Both the position numbers and the translations under genes were made by a program. A stretch of 64,000 nt of DNA from Lachnospiraceae bacterium (GTDB lineage Bacteria; Bacillota; Clostridia; Lachnospirales; Lachnospiraceae), in the NCBI GenBank assembly GCA_017430085.1, contig JAFRNR010000023.1, positions 44,787 to 108,786 of the forward strand, written 5' to 3'. The notes beneath the pieces are model-generated. The model was not told the origin of the DNA. It worked only from the letters and a program-made list of their open reading frames with translations, and made no database searches. This document shows, one piece after another, positions 12,601 to 18,270 of this stretch (its first letter is position 1; each line of letters starts with the position of its first letter).

Positions 12601-15600
12601 CAAGAAGAGTCACTACCTTCTCGCCATTATTGGCAGCAGCTACAGCATCGCTAAAGTTTGCATAGAAAACATCGTCTACTTTAGCGACTGCTTCTCCAAC
12701 AGTATAAGGGTACTCACCGCTTGTAGCAGGATCCGGGTTTGCGATGGGATATAATCCTTCACCACAGACCTCTAAGCTCGGAAGCTCATTGAACACGCCG
12801 CCCGTCACGGTAAACTTAGTTCCGTCCGTCGGAAGCGGGCCGGTATACTTGCCGTCTGTCACGATTATCTTCCCGCCGGCCGTCGCAGCACTCACAAAGC
12901 CTTCGCCGCCGCTGAAAGTATTATCGGACAGGGTCACGATCATAGCGCTGGCGTCTTTCACTCTGACTGTGTAGCCTTCGGTCGTAGTTAACATATTGCC
13001 GCTGATCGTCCCGGTCCCTTCACCGCCGCTGATGTTGATGCCGTTCTTGGTGCCGGTGACTGCACAGTTAGTGATAGTCAGATCTTTAACACCAGTAAGC
13101 TGCGCAAAACTGTGCCCGCCCGTTACCATAAGGCCATCCAGAGTCACCTTATTTGCGCCTGCTCCGGAAGCGACACGGACTGCCACCGTGGTAGTTCCCT
13201 CTCCGGCAAATTCGCAGTCTTTAACCGTGATATTGTGTGCGTAATTATATTTTCCTGTCGTATAGGGTTTGCCCGCAGTCTTTGTGCTCGGTACGTCAAT
13301 GAACGCATCATCGTACGTCGCCGCATCATAAGCAAACTTGATGTTCTTGATAAGAAGCATGTCAGCATCATTATATCTGCCGTCTCCGTCGATATACAGC
13401 TGACCGGTAATGGTCTTGCCGTCTCCGTCAAGAGTAAGGTTCAAGCCCGCTTTCTGATGGATCACCGCTACTTCTTTGATGTCGGCAAGCAGCATAATCG
13501 TCACATCGCCTGTCTTTTCATGCGCCGCATTCAGGGCTTCCTTGAGGGATTTGTACTCGACCGTCTGATCGCCCGACACAACCTTCGCTACCGCGCCAAC
13601 GAGTTCGCCATTGACATACGTATTGCATTTGTTCCAGACGTCAGGATCATCCGGGAACTGTGTCATAAACTTATCCCTGGTGACCGCTTCCCCAGCCTTC
13701 GTGCAATCATTGAAATAGAAGTTGAAAGGGGAAGTCTGCGCATAAACGTCAAACTCGCCGTCAAAGGTGCAGTCGTTGAACTCCGTGTCCACATAGGCGG
13801 CAACGCAGTCATAACCGCTGTTGCCCTTGCTGAACTGGCAGTTCGTAAAGGTGACCTTCTCCACGCCGCTGTACGAGGTCCAGCCATGGAGTTTGCTGCC
13901 GCTTACCGTGATCGTGCCGCCGTTGCCGCCGTCGATATTGAACGGATAGATCGCATCGATCTCCGTGTTTTCGATCACAAGATTCGCATTGCAGCTCTCA
14001 CGCAGCACACCGCGGAAAGCACCGGTAATATCGGAATTCTTTACAGTAAAGGTGGCCGGAGCATTGATAGTATCCACCAGGATCGAGGAGTTCCAGGTGC
14101 TCTGTCCGCCGCCGCGCATCACGACACCGTCGATCACACAGCCGTCAGCCTTTACGTTAACGATGGTATTGTATCCGCTGCTCGTAATAGCACTGCCATC
14201 GATCTTGAGATCCTGGATCGTGATATTCGGATTTGTAAGCTTCACGCCATTGCCATTCGTGGTCGTGATCTTGACCGTGGTCGCGTCAGCGCCCTGGCCC
14301 TTCAGCGTCACGCCCGCCGGAATGACTGCTGTCGCAGGCAGTTCGACCGTACCCGGGTAGATGACGATCGTATTGCCGGTTTGCGCAGCATTCAGGGCAT
14401 CCGTCAGGCTCACATATTCCACGTCGCCGATCGCCGCCACGCGCGGGATCCGAGGAGTGATATATTTCTGCTCACCGTCCACGTTGACAACGATCTCCCC
14501 GCCGTCCATCGTCCCGCCAGGAACACGGTCGTCCACCTGAACCAGGCCGCTGATCACCGTAAGCGTATCCGTTTCGGACGCAGCAGGGAAGTTCTCGTTG
14601 ATCGTGTTATTGCTCAGGTTTACGGTGTACTGTAAGGTTTTTGCACCGCAAGTTTCTTTGACGTTGAAAGCCGCTTTATATGTCTCGGTAGAGTTAAAGG
14701 AGCAGCCAGAAGCTGTAATCGTATAGCGCGTTGCTCCACTCTCGTTATAGACATTCAGGAATTTGCCGGCACCCTTAAAGGTACAATCAGTATACGTGAT
14801 GTCTCCGGCATATACCCACATGGAATAATCCTTGCTGCTGATGCCGGAAGCTTCCGTACCGGGTGCATTGAACGTACATCCGGTAAAGCTTATATCACCA
14901 TAGCTGAACAGTTTTCCGTTGATCGTGCAGTTCACCATGTTGATGATGCCCGCATGCTGGAAGCCATGGTAATTCTCGTTGCCGAAGTTGAATGTTAATT
15001 TCTTAAAAGTGATGCCGTCGGGGATGGAAGCGATGTTCCCGCCCGAAGTATGATTGAAAACAACGCCTTCCACGTTGCCCTGAAGCGTTATGTTCTTGAG
15101 CGGGCTCGGCAGAGTATAATCGCCGGCCACGAGGATCCCGAGGATTTCGCCGGGCTGGACCGCGGCATACGCTTCTGCCAGGGATTCGTACCGTACCCGG
15201 TCTCCGCCTTCGCCGATCTGGGCTACGTAACTGGCCGTCGTCACGCCGTAAGGAGCCGCGTCGCCGCTGGCCTTGTAGCCGTCCGCGAAGAACACGTCAT
15301 CCGGTTTTCCGGAGTACGTGCCGCCGGAAATGGAAATGCGGCCGTCCTTAGCCGGAACAGTCTGGACAGGATCGACTTCCGACGTGAAGCTGCCGCCGCT
15401 GACGTTGATCACGGAGGAGCCTGTCAGAGCGGGATATTCCGCTTCACTGTCAAACACCAGGGCCGCGCACGGAACAACGACACGGGAGTCGCCGACTTTG
15501 CCGACTGCGTTGCCCGTGGTGTTGAACACGCCGCCCGTCACGTTGACAGTGCCGGCGCGGGCCACGATGCCGGCGCCGCCGGTGATGTTGAACGTACCGC

Positions 15601-16396
15601 CGTTGACGTTCCAGACGTCGTCATTAGGCGCATAAATGCCGCAGGCAACATACCCTGCCGTCTGGATCGTCCCGGTAAAGGTGCCGTCGTTGACCGTGAT
15701 GGTGTTGCCGCCCCAGCCGGTCGTTCCGTTCGTTCCCAGCACGGCGTTGTCCTTTGCCGTGAAGGTGCCGCCATTGATGACGGCCGTTGATCCTTTGAGG
15801 AAAAGAACGGCAAATTCCTGAGACTCCACCGCGCCGCTGGTGAAAGTCAGGGTGCCGCCGTCAACAGCAATGCCATTGTATCCGCCCGAGAGCTTGCCGC
15901 CGCCGGACGTATCTTTTATTTCTGCATTGCCTTTGATGATCAGAGCCGTATCACCGGCACAGGCGATCGTCTTGCCGTTCAGATTCAGCTCGACCGTCTT
16001 GCCTGACGGAACGACGACACTCTCGGAAAGATCAACATCCTTCACCATGGTGATCTTTGAACTGAGTCTGTGTCCGTCGATCTCAGTTCCGGCTGCCTCA
16101 ATGGCCGCCTGGAGAGTCGCAAAACTTTCTGTCCCGCCTTCTTCATACTCGACCGTTGCGAGGTCCCCGAAGCCTTTCTCCTCGGGGTCCGAAGGAAGCG
16201 GATCCTTGTCATCCGATTTTGAGGCGTCGCCCTTTTCCGAAGGTTCTGCCTCCGATGTTTTTCCCGGAACAGCAGCGGCTTCCGTTTGTGTTCCGCTGTC
16301 CGCCCCTTTTGTCCGGCCATCCGCCAACACGTTCGACGGAACCGCCATAGCCAGCGCCAGCAATACCGCCAGCACCCGTTTCCAGCAATGTTTCAT
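626..16396 (-). CDS. Giant secreted beta-helix and repeat protein (5,256 residues)
   Basis: It opens with a signal peptide (MKHCWKRVLAVLLALAMAVP, SNVLA) and an acidic linker to about residue 80. Rough layout after that: residues 80-2910, parallel beta-helix-like modules, many opening with 'VAKIGDxxYASLxDAVAA..' and then a strand such as 'TITLL.DI'; 2910-3185, InlB/Listeria-Bacteroides type repeats ('GYTFLGW...ITARW'); 3185-3740, two 278-residue near-identical modules; 3740-3870, more InlB-type repeats; 3870-4070, a module opening FYLIGSMTNWQ that recalls starch-binding folds; 4070-4885, ten 83-residue repeats ('HDWEF.DFTWT...GYTAVANYKCKN'), most with two cysteines; about 4950-5256, a C-terminal module shared with the two subtilases. 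There is no LPXTG or SLH motif. I start at ATG 16396, not the in-frame GTG at 16399, because GGAGG is better spaced from the ATG. The role (adhesion or glycan binding) is inferred. Confidence 0.9.
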   Translation of the reverse strand: MKHCWKRVLAVLLALAMAVPSNVLADGRTKGADSGTQTEAAAVPGKTSEAEPSEKGDASKSDDKDPLPSDPEEKGFGDLATVEYEEGGTESFATLQAAIEAAGTEIDGHRLSSKITMVKDVDLSESVVVPSGKTVELNLNGKTIACAGDTALIIKGNAEIKDTSGGGKLSGGYNGIAVDGGTLTFTSGAVESQEFAVLFLKGSTAVINGGTFTAKDNAVLGTNGTTGWGGNTITVNDGTFTGTIQTAGYVACGIYAPNDDVWNVNGGTFNITGGAGIVARAGTVNVTGGVFNTTGNAVGKVGDSRVVVPCAALVFDSEAEYPALTGSSVINVSGGSFTSEVDPVQTVPAKDGRISISGGTYSGKPDDVFFADGYKASGDAAPYGVTTASYVAQIGEGGDRVRYESLAEAYAAVQPGEILGILVAGDYTLPSPLKNITLQGNVEGVVFNHTSGGNIASIPDGITFKKLTFNFGNENYHGFQHAGIINMVNCTINGKLFSYGDISFTGCTFNAPGTEASGISSKDYSMWVYAGDITYTDCTFKGAGKFLNVYNESGATRYTITASGCSFNSTETYKAAFNVKETCGAKTLQYTVNLSNNTINENFPAASETDTLTVISGLVQVDDRVPGGTMDGGEIVVNVDGEQKYITPRIPRVAAIGDVEYVSLTDALNAAQTGNTIVIYPGTVELPATAVIPAGVTLKGQGADATTVKITTTNGNGVKLTNPNITIQDLKIDGSAITSSGYNTIVNVKADGCVIDGVVMRGGGQSTWNSSILVDTINAPATFTVKNSDITGAFRGVLRESCNANLVIENTEIDAIYPFNIDGGNGGTITVSGSKLHGWTSYSGVEKVTFTNCQFSKGNSGYDCVAAYVDTEFNDCTFDGEFDVYAQTSPFNFYFNDCTKAGEAVTRDKFMTQFPDDPDVWNKCNTYVNGELVGAVAKVVSGDQTVEYKSLKEALNAAHEKTGDVTIMLLADIKEVAVIHQKAGLNLTLDGDGKTITGQLYIDGDGRYNDADMLLIKNIKFAYDAATYDDAFIDVPSTKTAGKPYTTGKYNYAHNITVKDCEFAGEGTTTVAVRVASGAGANKVTLDGLMVTGGHSFAQLTGVKDLTITNCAVTGTKNGINISGGEGTGTISGNMLTTTEGYTVRVKDASAMIVTLSDNTFSGGEGFVSAATAGGKIIVTDGKYTGPLPTDGTKFTVTGGVFNELPSLEVCGEGLYPIANPDPATSGEYPYTVGEAVAKVDDVFYANFSDAVAAANNGEKVVTLLADIVEEYLLQSGTLKVAHNGKKLTVNVEEGKVLTVTESEGVTTYTVNEAVAKIGDTLYASLADAVAAVPTDGTATTITMIANEAINVVGSAITIAAGKNVTIDLNGFQVVGTAGQAGTSALITNRGTLTIKDSSAEGTGKLISGATDAWIYDGSGDYAGSYASNTITNSGTLTVESGHIENISTGSATYAIDNNSSGGNAIVTITGGTVKARAVAIRQFANSTTLENSVTISGGLVTAGYSGIWVQLPGSDASKAMKATLNVTGGTLHGDSYAFYDYSYGNSFANTQYTLSGGTFEGIIFSYGANITIEDGTYTGEVAIKQGNAPSNVSVTGGYFNDDVYTYGTYASKEFITGGYFATTTYEYEGETYDCDWMSLLHHDYKYVANEDPATKDDYPFVIAPKDYVAQIDDVRFESLAAAFAAAQDGDTIELLTNCSGDGIVVPEGKFTTGLTVDFKGFTYDFSGKGVGSTGTEYNGFQLLKDNTITFKNGTITATSEDAGFLIQNYSNLTLDKMTIDGTGVWGGYVMSNNCGNVVIKDTTINAAEGDFAFDVCRYASYPSVSVTVEGSSVINGNIEISASGNDANEGFTLAINGGTYNGQTILDASAEAAMEAAPDKVSITKDNTVDVAAPAGYAWRDLGNGRSTIAKAVAKIGDALYASLQDALNAAHEMTGEVTVTLLVDITEVATARQKDGLDLIVDGDGKTITGQINIDGEGRYNGTDTLTIQNAKFAYDASTYNEAFIGVLNKSSGYNYAHNITVKNCEFAGEGTTTVAFRVASGAGANKITLENLTVTGGHSFAQLVGVKDLTITGCTVSGVKNGINISGGDGTGTITGNTIAAEGYTVRVKDASGMTVTLNDNTFSGGEGLVSASTASGKIIVESGKYAGPLPTDGTKFTVLGGVFTVAPLLAVCGDGLYPIANTDPATKDDYPYTVGVAVAAVDNIGYTTFADAVAASENGTKVITLLADIEEPYTLPSGSIQVAHNGKELTVKAPEGYALTVTVNGDVTTYTVEEAVAEIDGVLYPTLQAALDAAHEMTGDVTVKLLKDIEGYSIVHQKAGLNLTIDGADKKIVGQIIIDGDGRANGAETLTIQNVNFEGNKSNFCSTDDGDNGFITVPSTKVSGKPYYTNKYNYAHNITVSNCSFTSTSDSRNVVGFRAGSGAGAYNVALNGVTGTNLHSLAQLTGTTGGSFTNCNITASDSFVNISGGTGEFTFIGNTFESAVSDGYGVRLKDSTGATAIMGEGNSITASKPLVLGKNAEVGNKGTFIVTDGYYAGDISKITTSEDATFQISYGFFDREPDYHFIVEGKAAVQIGEHLWTIGDAVAKIGTRLFGTLEAAVAVAVDGDTIEILKDIEVTSWVEIGKAITIDLAGHTLSRDGNALLNPIGSGAALTLKDTVGGGKVVSGIPAFVEDGAAFILESGILESTGGMGIYADAGSSVTVSGGTISATEDDAYAIYIMGTASLMITDGTISSTGSNAPAIGTSGNTGNNNTITISGGTITSAKDIAIYKPDAGTLTITGGTISGATAVYQKSGTVNINGGTLHATGAAADYSYYGNGAYPTGDALVVETCDYPNGAPVTNISGGRFISDNAAAVASYAMAGYEPLTGFIHGGHFSDNSEKTNVGVPNDKILVQIPEGEEDAGMYELDDAVYVTFDADNKDDDSDITVVKIARNTAVEKPADPTPETGFTFIGWFLPDAETAYDFTTLVTEAITLTARWKTQVIYDVDGEQTALDAILHQATPTVPDPVKENYVFDGWLKQGAQVKGIDPTVEAANIIYLATWKGVTKQIVYSDGLGNILERYDVEYGQPTPAFQGDLSTITREGYEFDPAHPWIPEVEETVTRDVVYVINWTRIKVTVTFNEAGGTDVPDQVLDWGSKASEPTTVREGYTFLGWYGPDDQLFDFENTVIKEDITITARWFENVARINDTYYPTLAEAIAAAQAGDTVVLLKDVQEDELEVGKAITLDLDGHELSSAKAGVLSVTADGDLTITGNGRITGPANGAAFDSNALIYVAGGKLTVENGTLTATGEGSDGMYGVYVLQNGTAIFGTADGNGPTITSHFAAIGTNNTTAPATITVYGGEYTANATPTNDEWWYYFCAPVYAAAAGSFELKGGTFNGYYGISDRYANVDQDVMIWGDVVFNATSGIDVFVDEQTGSAGTADRSIKAEGNTRTLPEGYAWVETEEAGIYTIGEAVASITRDGKTTTYGTLAAAIAAAQDGDTVVLLKNVQEDELVVDKAITLDLNGKEVSATKPDVITVTAAGDLTITGNGKITGPADGAAFDGKVVISVDGGKLTIENGTVTATGEGSDGMYGVYVLNGGTAIFGTEDGNGPTITSHFAAIGTNNTTAPATITVYGGEYTANAAPASSDWWSYFCAPVYAASAGSFNLQGGTFNGYYGISDRYVNVDQDVMIGGNIVLNASSGIQVFVDEQTGSAGTEDRHILAEGNERTIPEGYLWVATETEGIYELLKAVVVTFVTEDGITAPDPQTIGKGTTAEKPEDPVKEGYTFLGWFEENSETAFDFTTPVTEDLTLTARWQVNEYTITFLANEGDETPFATVTAAYGDPVEAPAENPTKPFFTFAGWNPEVPETMPAEDMTIVAKWTAVEGFYLIGSMTNWQVNEDYAFAVNSNESGEYCLATSLAENDQIKVVRAVGGVADNSNYYPSTEHNYNGMTGNYIVDSDHAGSVTVYFRPAGNPDSGWQPFGGYFYIAKDHLATVEVPEGHGTAFLVRDGSQAATVTAPRLMDIAIVYTPAEDYELDRIELWRANGEDGPELIETLSAESFQMPDYDVIVKVYFKALIWEFVDFTWTGDDENGYTAAVANYVCTTDPTKTRTVDADITIKTIESGCEIAGSAEYTAKVTAARSLDGQQHTDTKHVDLSAIGHDWEFTGFTWIQTETGYTAVANYKCKNNAAHTDTVSAVITSETNDPTCEAAGQTVYTATVTTEASLDGKEHTETKTVVLAATGHDWEFVDFTWTGNDTDGYTAVANYKCKNNEEHTKTVNAVITSETDDPTCEAAGQTVYTATVTAEASLDGKEHTETKTVVLAATGHDWEFVDFTWTETETGYTAVANYKCKNVESHTDTVSATVDAVTSEAGCTEAGSIVYTATVAAGASLDGKEHTDTKTVTLPATGHDWEFIDFTWTETETGYTAVANYKCKNVESHIDTVTATVEAVTTEAGCTEAGSIVYTATVAAGASLDGKEHTDTKTVTLPATGHDWEFIDFTWTETETGYTAVANYKCKNVESHIDTVTATVEAVTTEAGCTEPGSIVYTATVTATASLDGKEHTETKTVTLPATGHDWEFVSFTWIETETGYTAVANYKCKNVESHIDTVDATVQAETTKPSCTEPGQTVYTATVTAAASLDGKEHTDTKTVTLPATGHAWFFVEFTWTATDTGYTVVGWYECSNNSTHQISLPATVTAETTPATCTEPDKTVYTATIEADVSLDGQLHTESVTVTGTALGHDWEFVDFTWTQTETGYTAAANYKCKNDASHTNTVDAAVEAEKTDPTCTEPGSIVYTATVAAGASLDGEAHTDTKTVTLPATGHDWEFVDFTWTETETGYTAVANYKCKNDATHTTTQPATTVTCEEDAGGNLTYTAIVSAADSPDGVEHSDTLFIERYTITFVNEDGTVLQSSLVKKGEIPVYEGETPVKEEILFHMYVFSGWDPEITPVTGDATYTAQFDDLLYAKITGMTLALEGKIGINFWLKAPDEAAYAVIDFMGDEVRFELTKADSPYWRASSEQYRLPYSNVAIKQMMDPATIRVYKADGEQLALVHNSLGLLEGASWSFRVADWAYAVLAQDNATEQSVHMAKALINLGNAAQNYFDYEDDDPANPNNYLHAETEAVEPDPALDPVIPADAASVLGYKYVKLNLEGDTEIRIFFDRQVTAKRGNKPLEVIKKGKEGWYVSVPAIAGVDLDVMHTIKVTYGGKTLTFKYSVLSFCNRVMASETSSDEFIYLAKALYVYNRAAEIYFNKVD
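1740..4190 (-). repeat. Ten tandem 83-residue (249-bp) coding repeats
   Basis: The string CCCAGTCATG recurs at 2671, 2920 and 3169, exactly 249 bp apart, and related copies fill the interval. Each unit encodes HDWEF..FTWT, GYTAVANYKCKN, a TCE/GCTE cysteine and SLDGKEHT. Copies 5 and 6 (about 2,800-3,190) are nearly identical at DNA level, which indicates recent unequal exchange. The eighth unit is the most diverged (HAWFFVEFTW, WYECSNN). Confidence 0.9.
5170..6837 (-). repeat. Two tandem 834-bp (278-residue) coding repeats
   Basis: CGTTCGCCGTGTATTC occurs at 5497 and 6331, a period of 834 bp, exactly 278 codons. Both copies encode LAEAIAAAQAGDTVVLL-like starts, GEGSDGMYGVYVL, TSHFAAIGTNNTTAPATITV and GTFNGYYGISDRY. 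Outer boundaries are approximate. The high identity suggests recent duplication or gene conversion. Confidence 0.85.
8830..13560 (-). repeat. Dispersed copies of one long beta-helix module
   Basis: Three segments, roughly 8,830-9,540, 9,780-10,640 and 12,640-13,560, encode versions of the same module: an opening like 'LNAAHEMTGDVTVTLL', a 'DGDGKTITGQIxIDGDGRYN' stretch, 'YNYAHNITV.NCEF', 'FRVASGAGAN' and 'GGHSFAQL.GVKDLTIT'. They are separated by other beta-helix modules, so the protein grew by copying blocks of more than one module. Boundaries are approximate. Confidence 0.7.
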
Positions 16397-16786
16397 CACG
16401 TTCCTCCATCGGGCAGGCTTCCCGATATTCCTTTCATCGTTTTGACAGGGGCGCCTGTTTTTTCCCCTGTTTTTGTATAAAATATTCTCGTTTTTAGCAG
16501 CGGATCCGTGATCAGAGAAATTAAAAACTCTCTTTGATGCCCAAAGAGAACAATCACATCCGCAACCGTCTTTTTTGTTATTTTAGCACAAAGAGAGTAA
16601 TAATACCACTATATTATCTTATATTATTTCGTGGTTTGCTGTATAAATACCCTTTATTCTGACAAAGTTTTTGTAATTCACTTTTTACACCCGGCCGGCG
16701 TCAATCATTCAGGCATTATATTCTTCGGCTTTTTCTTCCTTCCTCCATGATCATACGGAAGACGTTTATTGCTGCTGAAATTATTA
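16397..16786 (-). other. Intergenic gap: leader of the giant gene and downstream region of the peptide operon
   Basis: Moving upstream from the giant gene on the minus strand: GGAGGA at 16402-16407; a stem-loop ATCGGG/CCCGAT (16408-16426) directly abutting that ribosome binding site; a stem-loop ACAGGGG/CCCCTGT (16445-16470); a terminator hairpin (listed separately); then an AT-rich stretch (16560-16680). I could not fix a convincing -35/-10 pair for the giant gene. I found no credible small coding sequence here. Confidence 0.5.
16521..16549 (-). terminator. Terminator-like hairpin between the peptide operon and the giant gene
   Basis: On the minus strand TCTCTTTG and CAAAGAGA form an 8-bp stem with a 5-base loop, followed by GTTTTTAATTT. 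It is about 240 bases past the peptidase stop and 130 bases before the giant gene. It could end the operon transcript, end a short RNA made in this gap, or attenuate the giant gene. Confidence 0.6.
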
Positions 16787-17272
16787 TCAGTGCTTTCCGC
16801 TCAGCAGCCTCTTCAGGCCTCTTCCTGCCTGCAGGACTTTCGCCCTCACATACCGGAGCGGGTAGATCGCGTTCCAGAACCGCACGTACAGCCGGTACCG
16901 CAGCGCCGTGACCGGGCGCAGAGGGCCGCCGTCGCGCGACAGCGCGGTCATGACGCCCAGGATCTGCGCGTCCGTGATGCCGTATTCCATCACGTAAGTG
17001 TTGTCGCCGCGCAGGCCGTAGTCGTTTTCGCGGACGCGGCGGATGCGGTGGAGCACCAGTTTGCCGCCGGCGCGTTTGTACAGGACGACGTCATTGAGTT
17101 TGCGGCGGCCTTCGCCGGCGGCTTCGATGACAAAATGATCCCGGTCCTGGCGGATGAGCGGGCGCATGCTGCCGCCGCGGTTCCAGTACAGGACGGAACC
17201 GTGTTCGCGCAGATAGTCCTCCAGCGCTTCGGCGCCTTCCGGGGCCGTTTCCGGGACCTGCCTGCTCTTCAT
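16787..17272 (-). CDS. S24/S26-type signal-peptidase-like protein of the peptide operon
   Basis: 161 residues. The catalytic-type motif RGGSMRPLI supplies the nucleophile serine and is followed by KLNDVVLYKR, LVLHRIRRV and YGLRGDNTY. This is the order of boxes in S24/S26 serine peptidases. The second catalytic position appears to be histidine (LHRI), as in SipW/ER-type signal peptidases, not lysine. There is no obvious N-terminal membrane anchor, although residues around FWNAIYPLRYV could be membrane-associated. I start at ATG 17272, directly after the PqqD stop (17274), instead of the upstream in-frame start that would overlap it. Last gene of the operon. A role in cutting the modified peptide is inferred from context. 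Confidence 0.7.
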   Translation of the reverse strand: MKSRQVPETAPEGAEALEDYLREHGSVLYWNRGGSMRPLIRQDRDHFVIEAAGEGRRKLNDVVLYKRAGGKLVLHRIRRVRENDYGLRGDNTYVMEYGITDAQILGVMTALSRDGGPLRPVTALRYRLYVRFWNAIYPLRYVRAKVLQAGRGLKRLLSGKH

Positions 17273-17273
17273 C

Positions 17274-17537
17274 TTATTCGTCCAGCGCGTTGATGCCGCG
17301 CAGCGTGTCGACAACTTTCTGCACGTCCGCGCGGACCTGGGCCTCGGAGGCGTCCTCGTAGCGGGCCAGAACGGCCTGCACGATCTCCTCTTCCGTGGTC
17401 TCGGTCTTCAGCTGGTCGATGATGAACGCGGCGGTGGAGTTGCTGCGCACCAGGCCGGAAAAACCGGTGGAGGCCACGCCGGCCATCACCTGCTTGTCTC
17501 CTGCCATATGGGTCTTAAATCCGTCTTTCAGTTTCAT
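17274..17537 (-). CDS. PqqD-family protein (RiPP recognition element)
   Basis: 87 residues starting MKLKDGFKTHMAGDKQVMAG. The length, the 'SNSTAAFIIDQL' strand-helix segment and the acidic helix 'EEEIVQAVLARYEDASEAQV' with a C-terminal 'VDTLRGINAL' fit the PqqD fold. In RiPP pathways such proteins bind the leader of the precursor and present it to the modifying enzyme. The start at 17537 has AGGGA about 10 bases upstream and overlaps the kinase-like gene by 23 bases. A further in-frame ATG at 17555 is possible. Position between the kinase-like and peptidase genes supports a role on the 32-residue peptide encoded upstream. Confidence 0.75.
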   Translation of the reverse strand: MKLKDGFKTHMAGDKQVMAGVASTGFSGLVRSNSTAAFIIDQLKTETTEEEIVQAVLARYEDASEAQVRADVQKVVDTLRGINALDE

Positions 17538-18270
17538 GCTTCTGCATCCCTTCATAAGATATCACGGCCGCCTCCGGGTCCATGGTGCAGCCCAGGCGGT
17601 ACAGGCCGGCGCGCTGAGTGAGGGTGTCCAGGAATTCCATGGTCTTCATCAGCGCGTTGCCGTCCGACGGCCGGAACGTCTGCATCATCAGTTCCGAATA
17701 TGCTTCCTCCGGCGCCAGCGGTTCAATATGATTATACTCATCTCTGGTCAAAATGCAAACGGCTTTTAGCGGCACGCGGATGTTGCTGCTCAGGTGGTGC
17801 TTGCCGTCCCAGGGCGTACCGTACACGTAGATGCGGCCGTCCTCCTGCAGGCGCAGGAGCGGCTTGTCGTCGTTGATCATGACGCAGCGGTCGCCGAAGT
17901 GTTCGCGCCAGAGGCGGGTATGCGTGGATTTGCCCGTCCCGCTGCGGGCTGTGAAGAGGTAGGCCTCGCCGTCCACCGCGACCGCGGAGCCGTGGAACAG
18001 GCAGGCGCCGTAGTCGGGCAGGCGCTCGGCGATCTTGCGGTAGACCGCGAGCTTTTCCAGGTAGGCGTGGCGCCACTGGCGCATCACGTCGTCGTCGCGC
18101 AGGGCGCGGCGCTCGTTCTGGGTCTGTTCGAAGGCGATGTCCTCTTCGGTGGTGGAGACGGTGAAGACCGGGGCTCCGTCCGGGGTCTCGTAGCCGGCGA
18201 TGAATTCCGCGAAGCGCGGGCTGTTTTCTTCGATGCCGATGCAGAGGCCGGCGAGGGTGATCTTGATCAT
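17515..18270 (-). CDS. HPr-kinase/phosphorylase-like protein of the peptide operon
   Basis: 251 residues. A P-loop lies at about 109-116 (ARSGTGKSTHTRLW), preceded by FHGSAVAVDGEAYLF and followed by NDDKPLLR (about 133-140) and YGTPWDGKHHL. This is the layout of the HprK-like kinases found in peptide-natural-product clusters, for example those of the paeninodin lasso-peptide type that phosphorylate the precursor's C-terminal serine. It lacks the N-terminal domain of true HprK. ATGA overlap with the radical SAM gene (18267-18270) indicates translational coupling. The likely substrate is a Ser or Thr in the tail of the small peptide (ITDSECPNETEPVG), but that is inference. A purely structural nucleotide-binding role cannot be excluded. 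Confidence 0.7.
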   Translation of the reverse strand: MIKITLAGLCIGIEENSPRFAEFIAGYETPDGAPVFTVSTTEEDIAFEQTQNERRALRDDDVMRQWRHAYLEKLAVYRKIAERLPDYGACLFHGSAVAVDGEAYLFTARSGTGKSTHTRLWREHFGDRCVMINDDKPLLRLQEDGRIYVYGTPWDGKHHLSSNIRVPLKAVCILTRDEYNHIEPLAPEEAYSELMMQTFRPSDGNALMKTMEFLDTLTQRAGLYRLGCTMDPEAAVISYEGMQKHETERRI

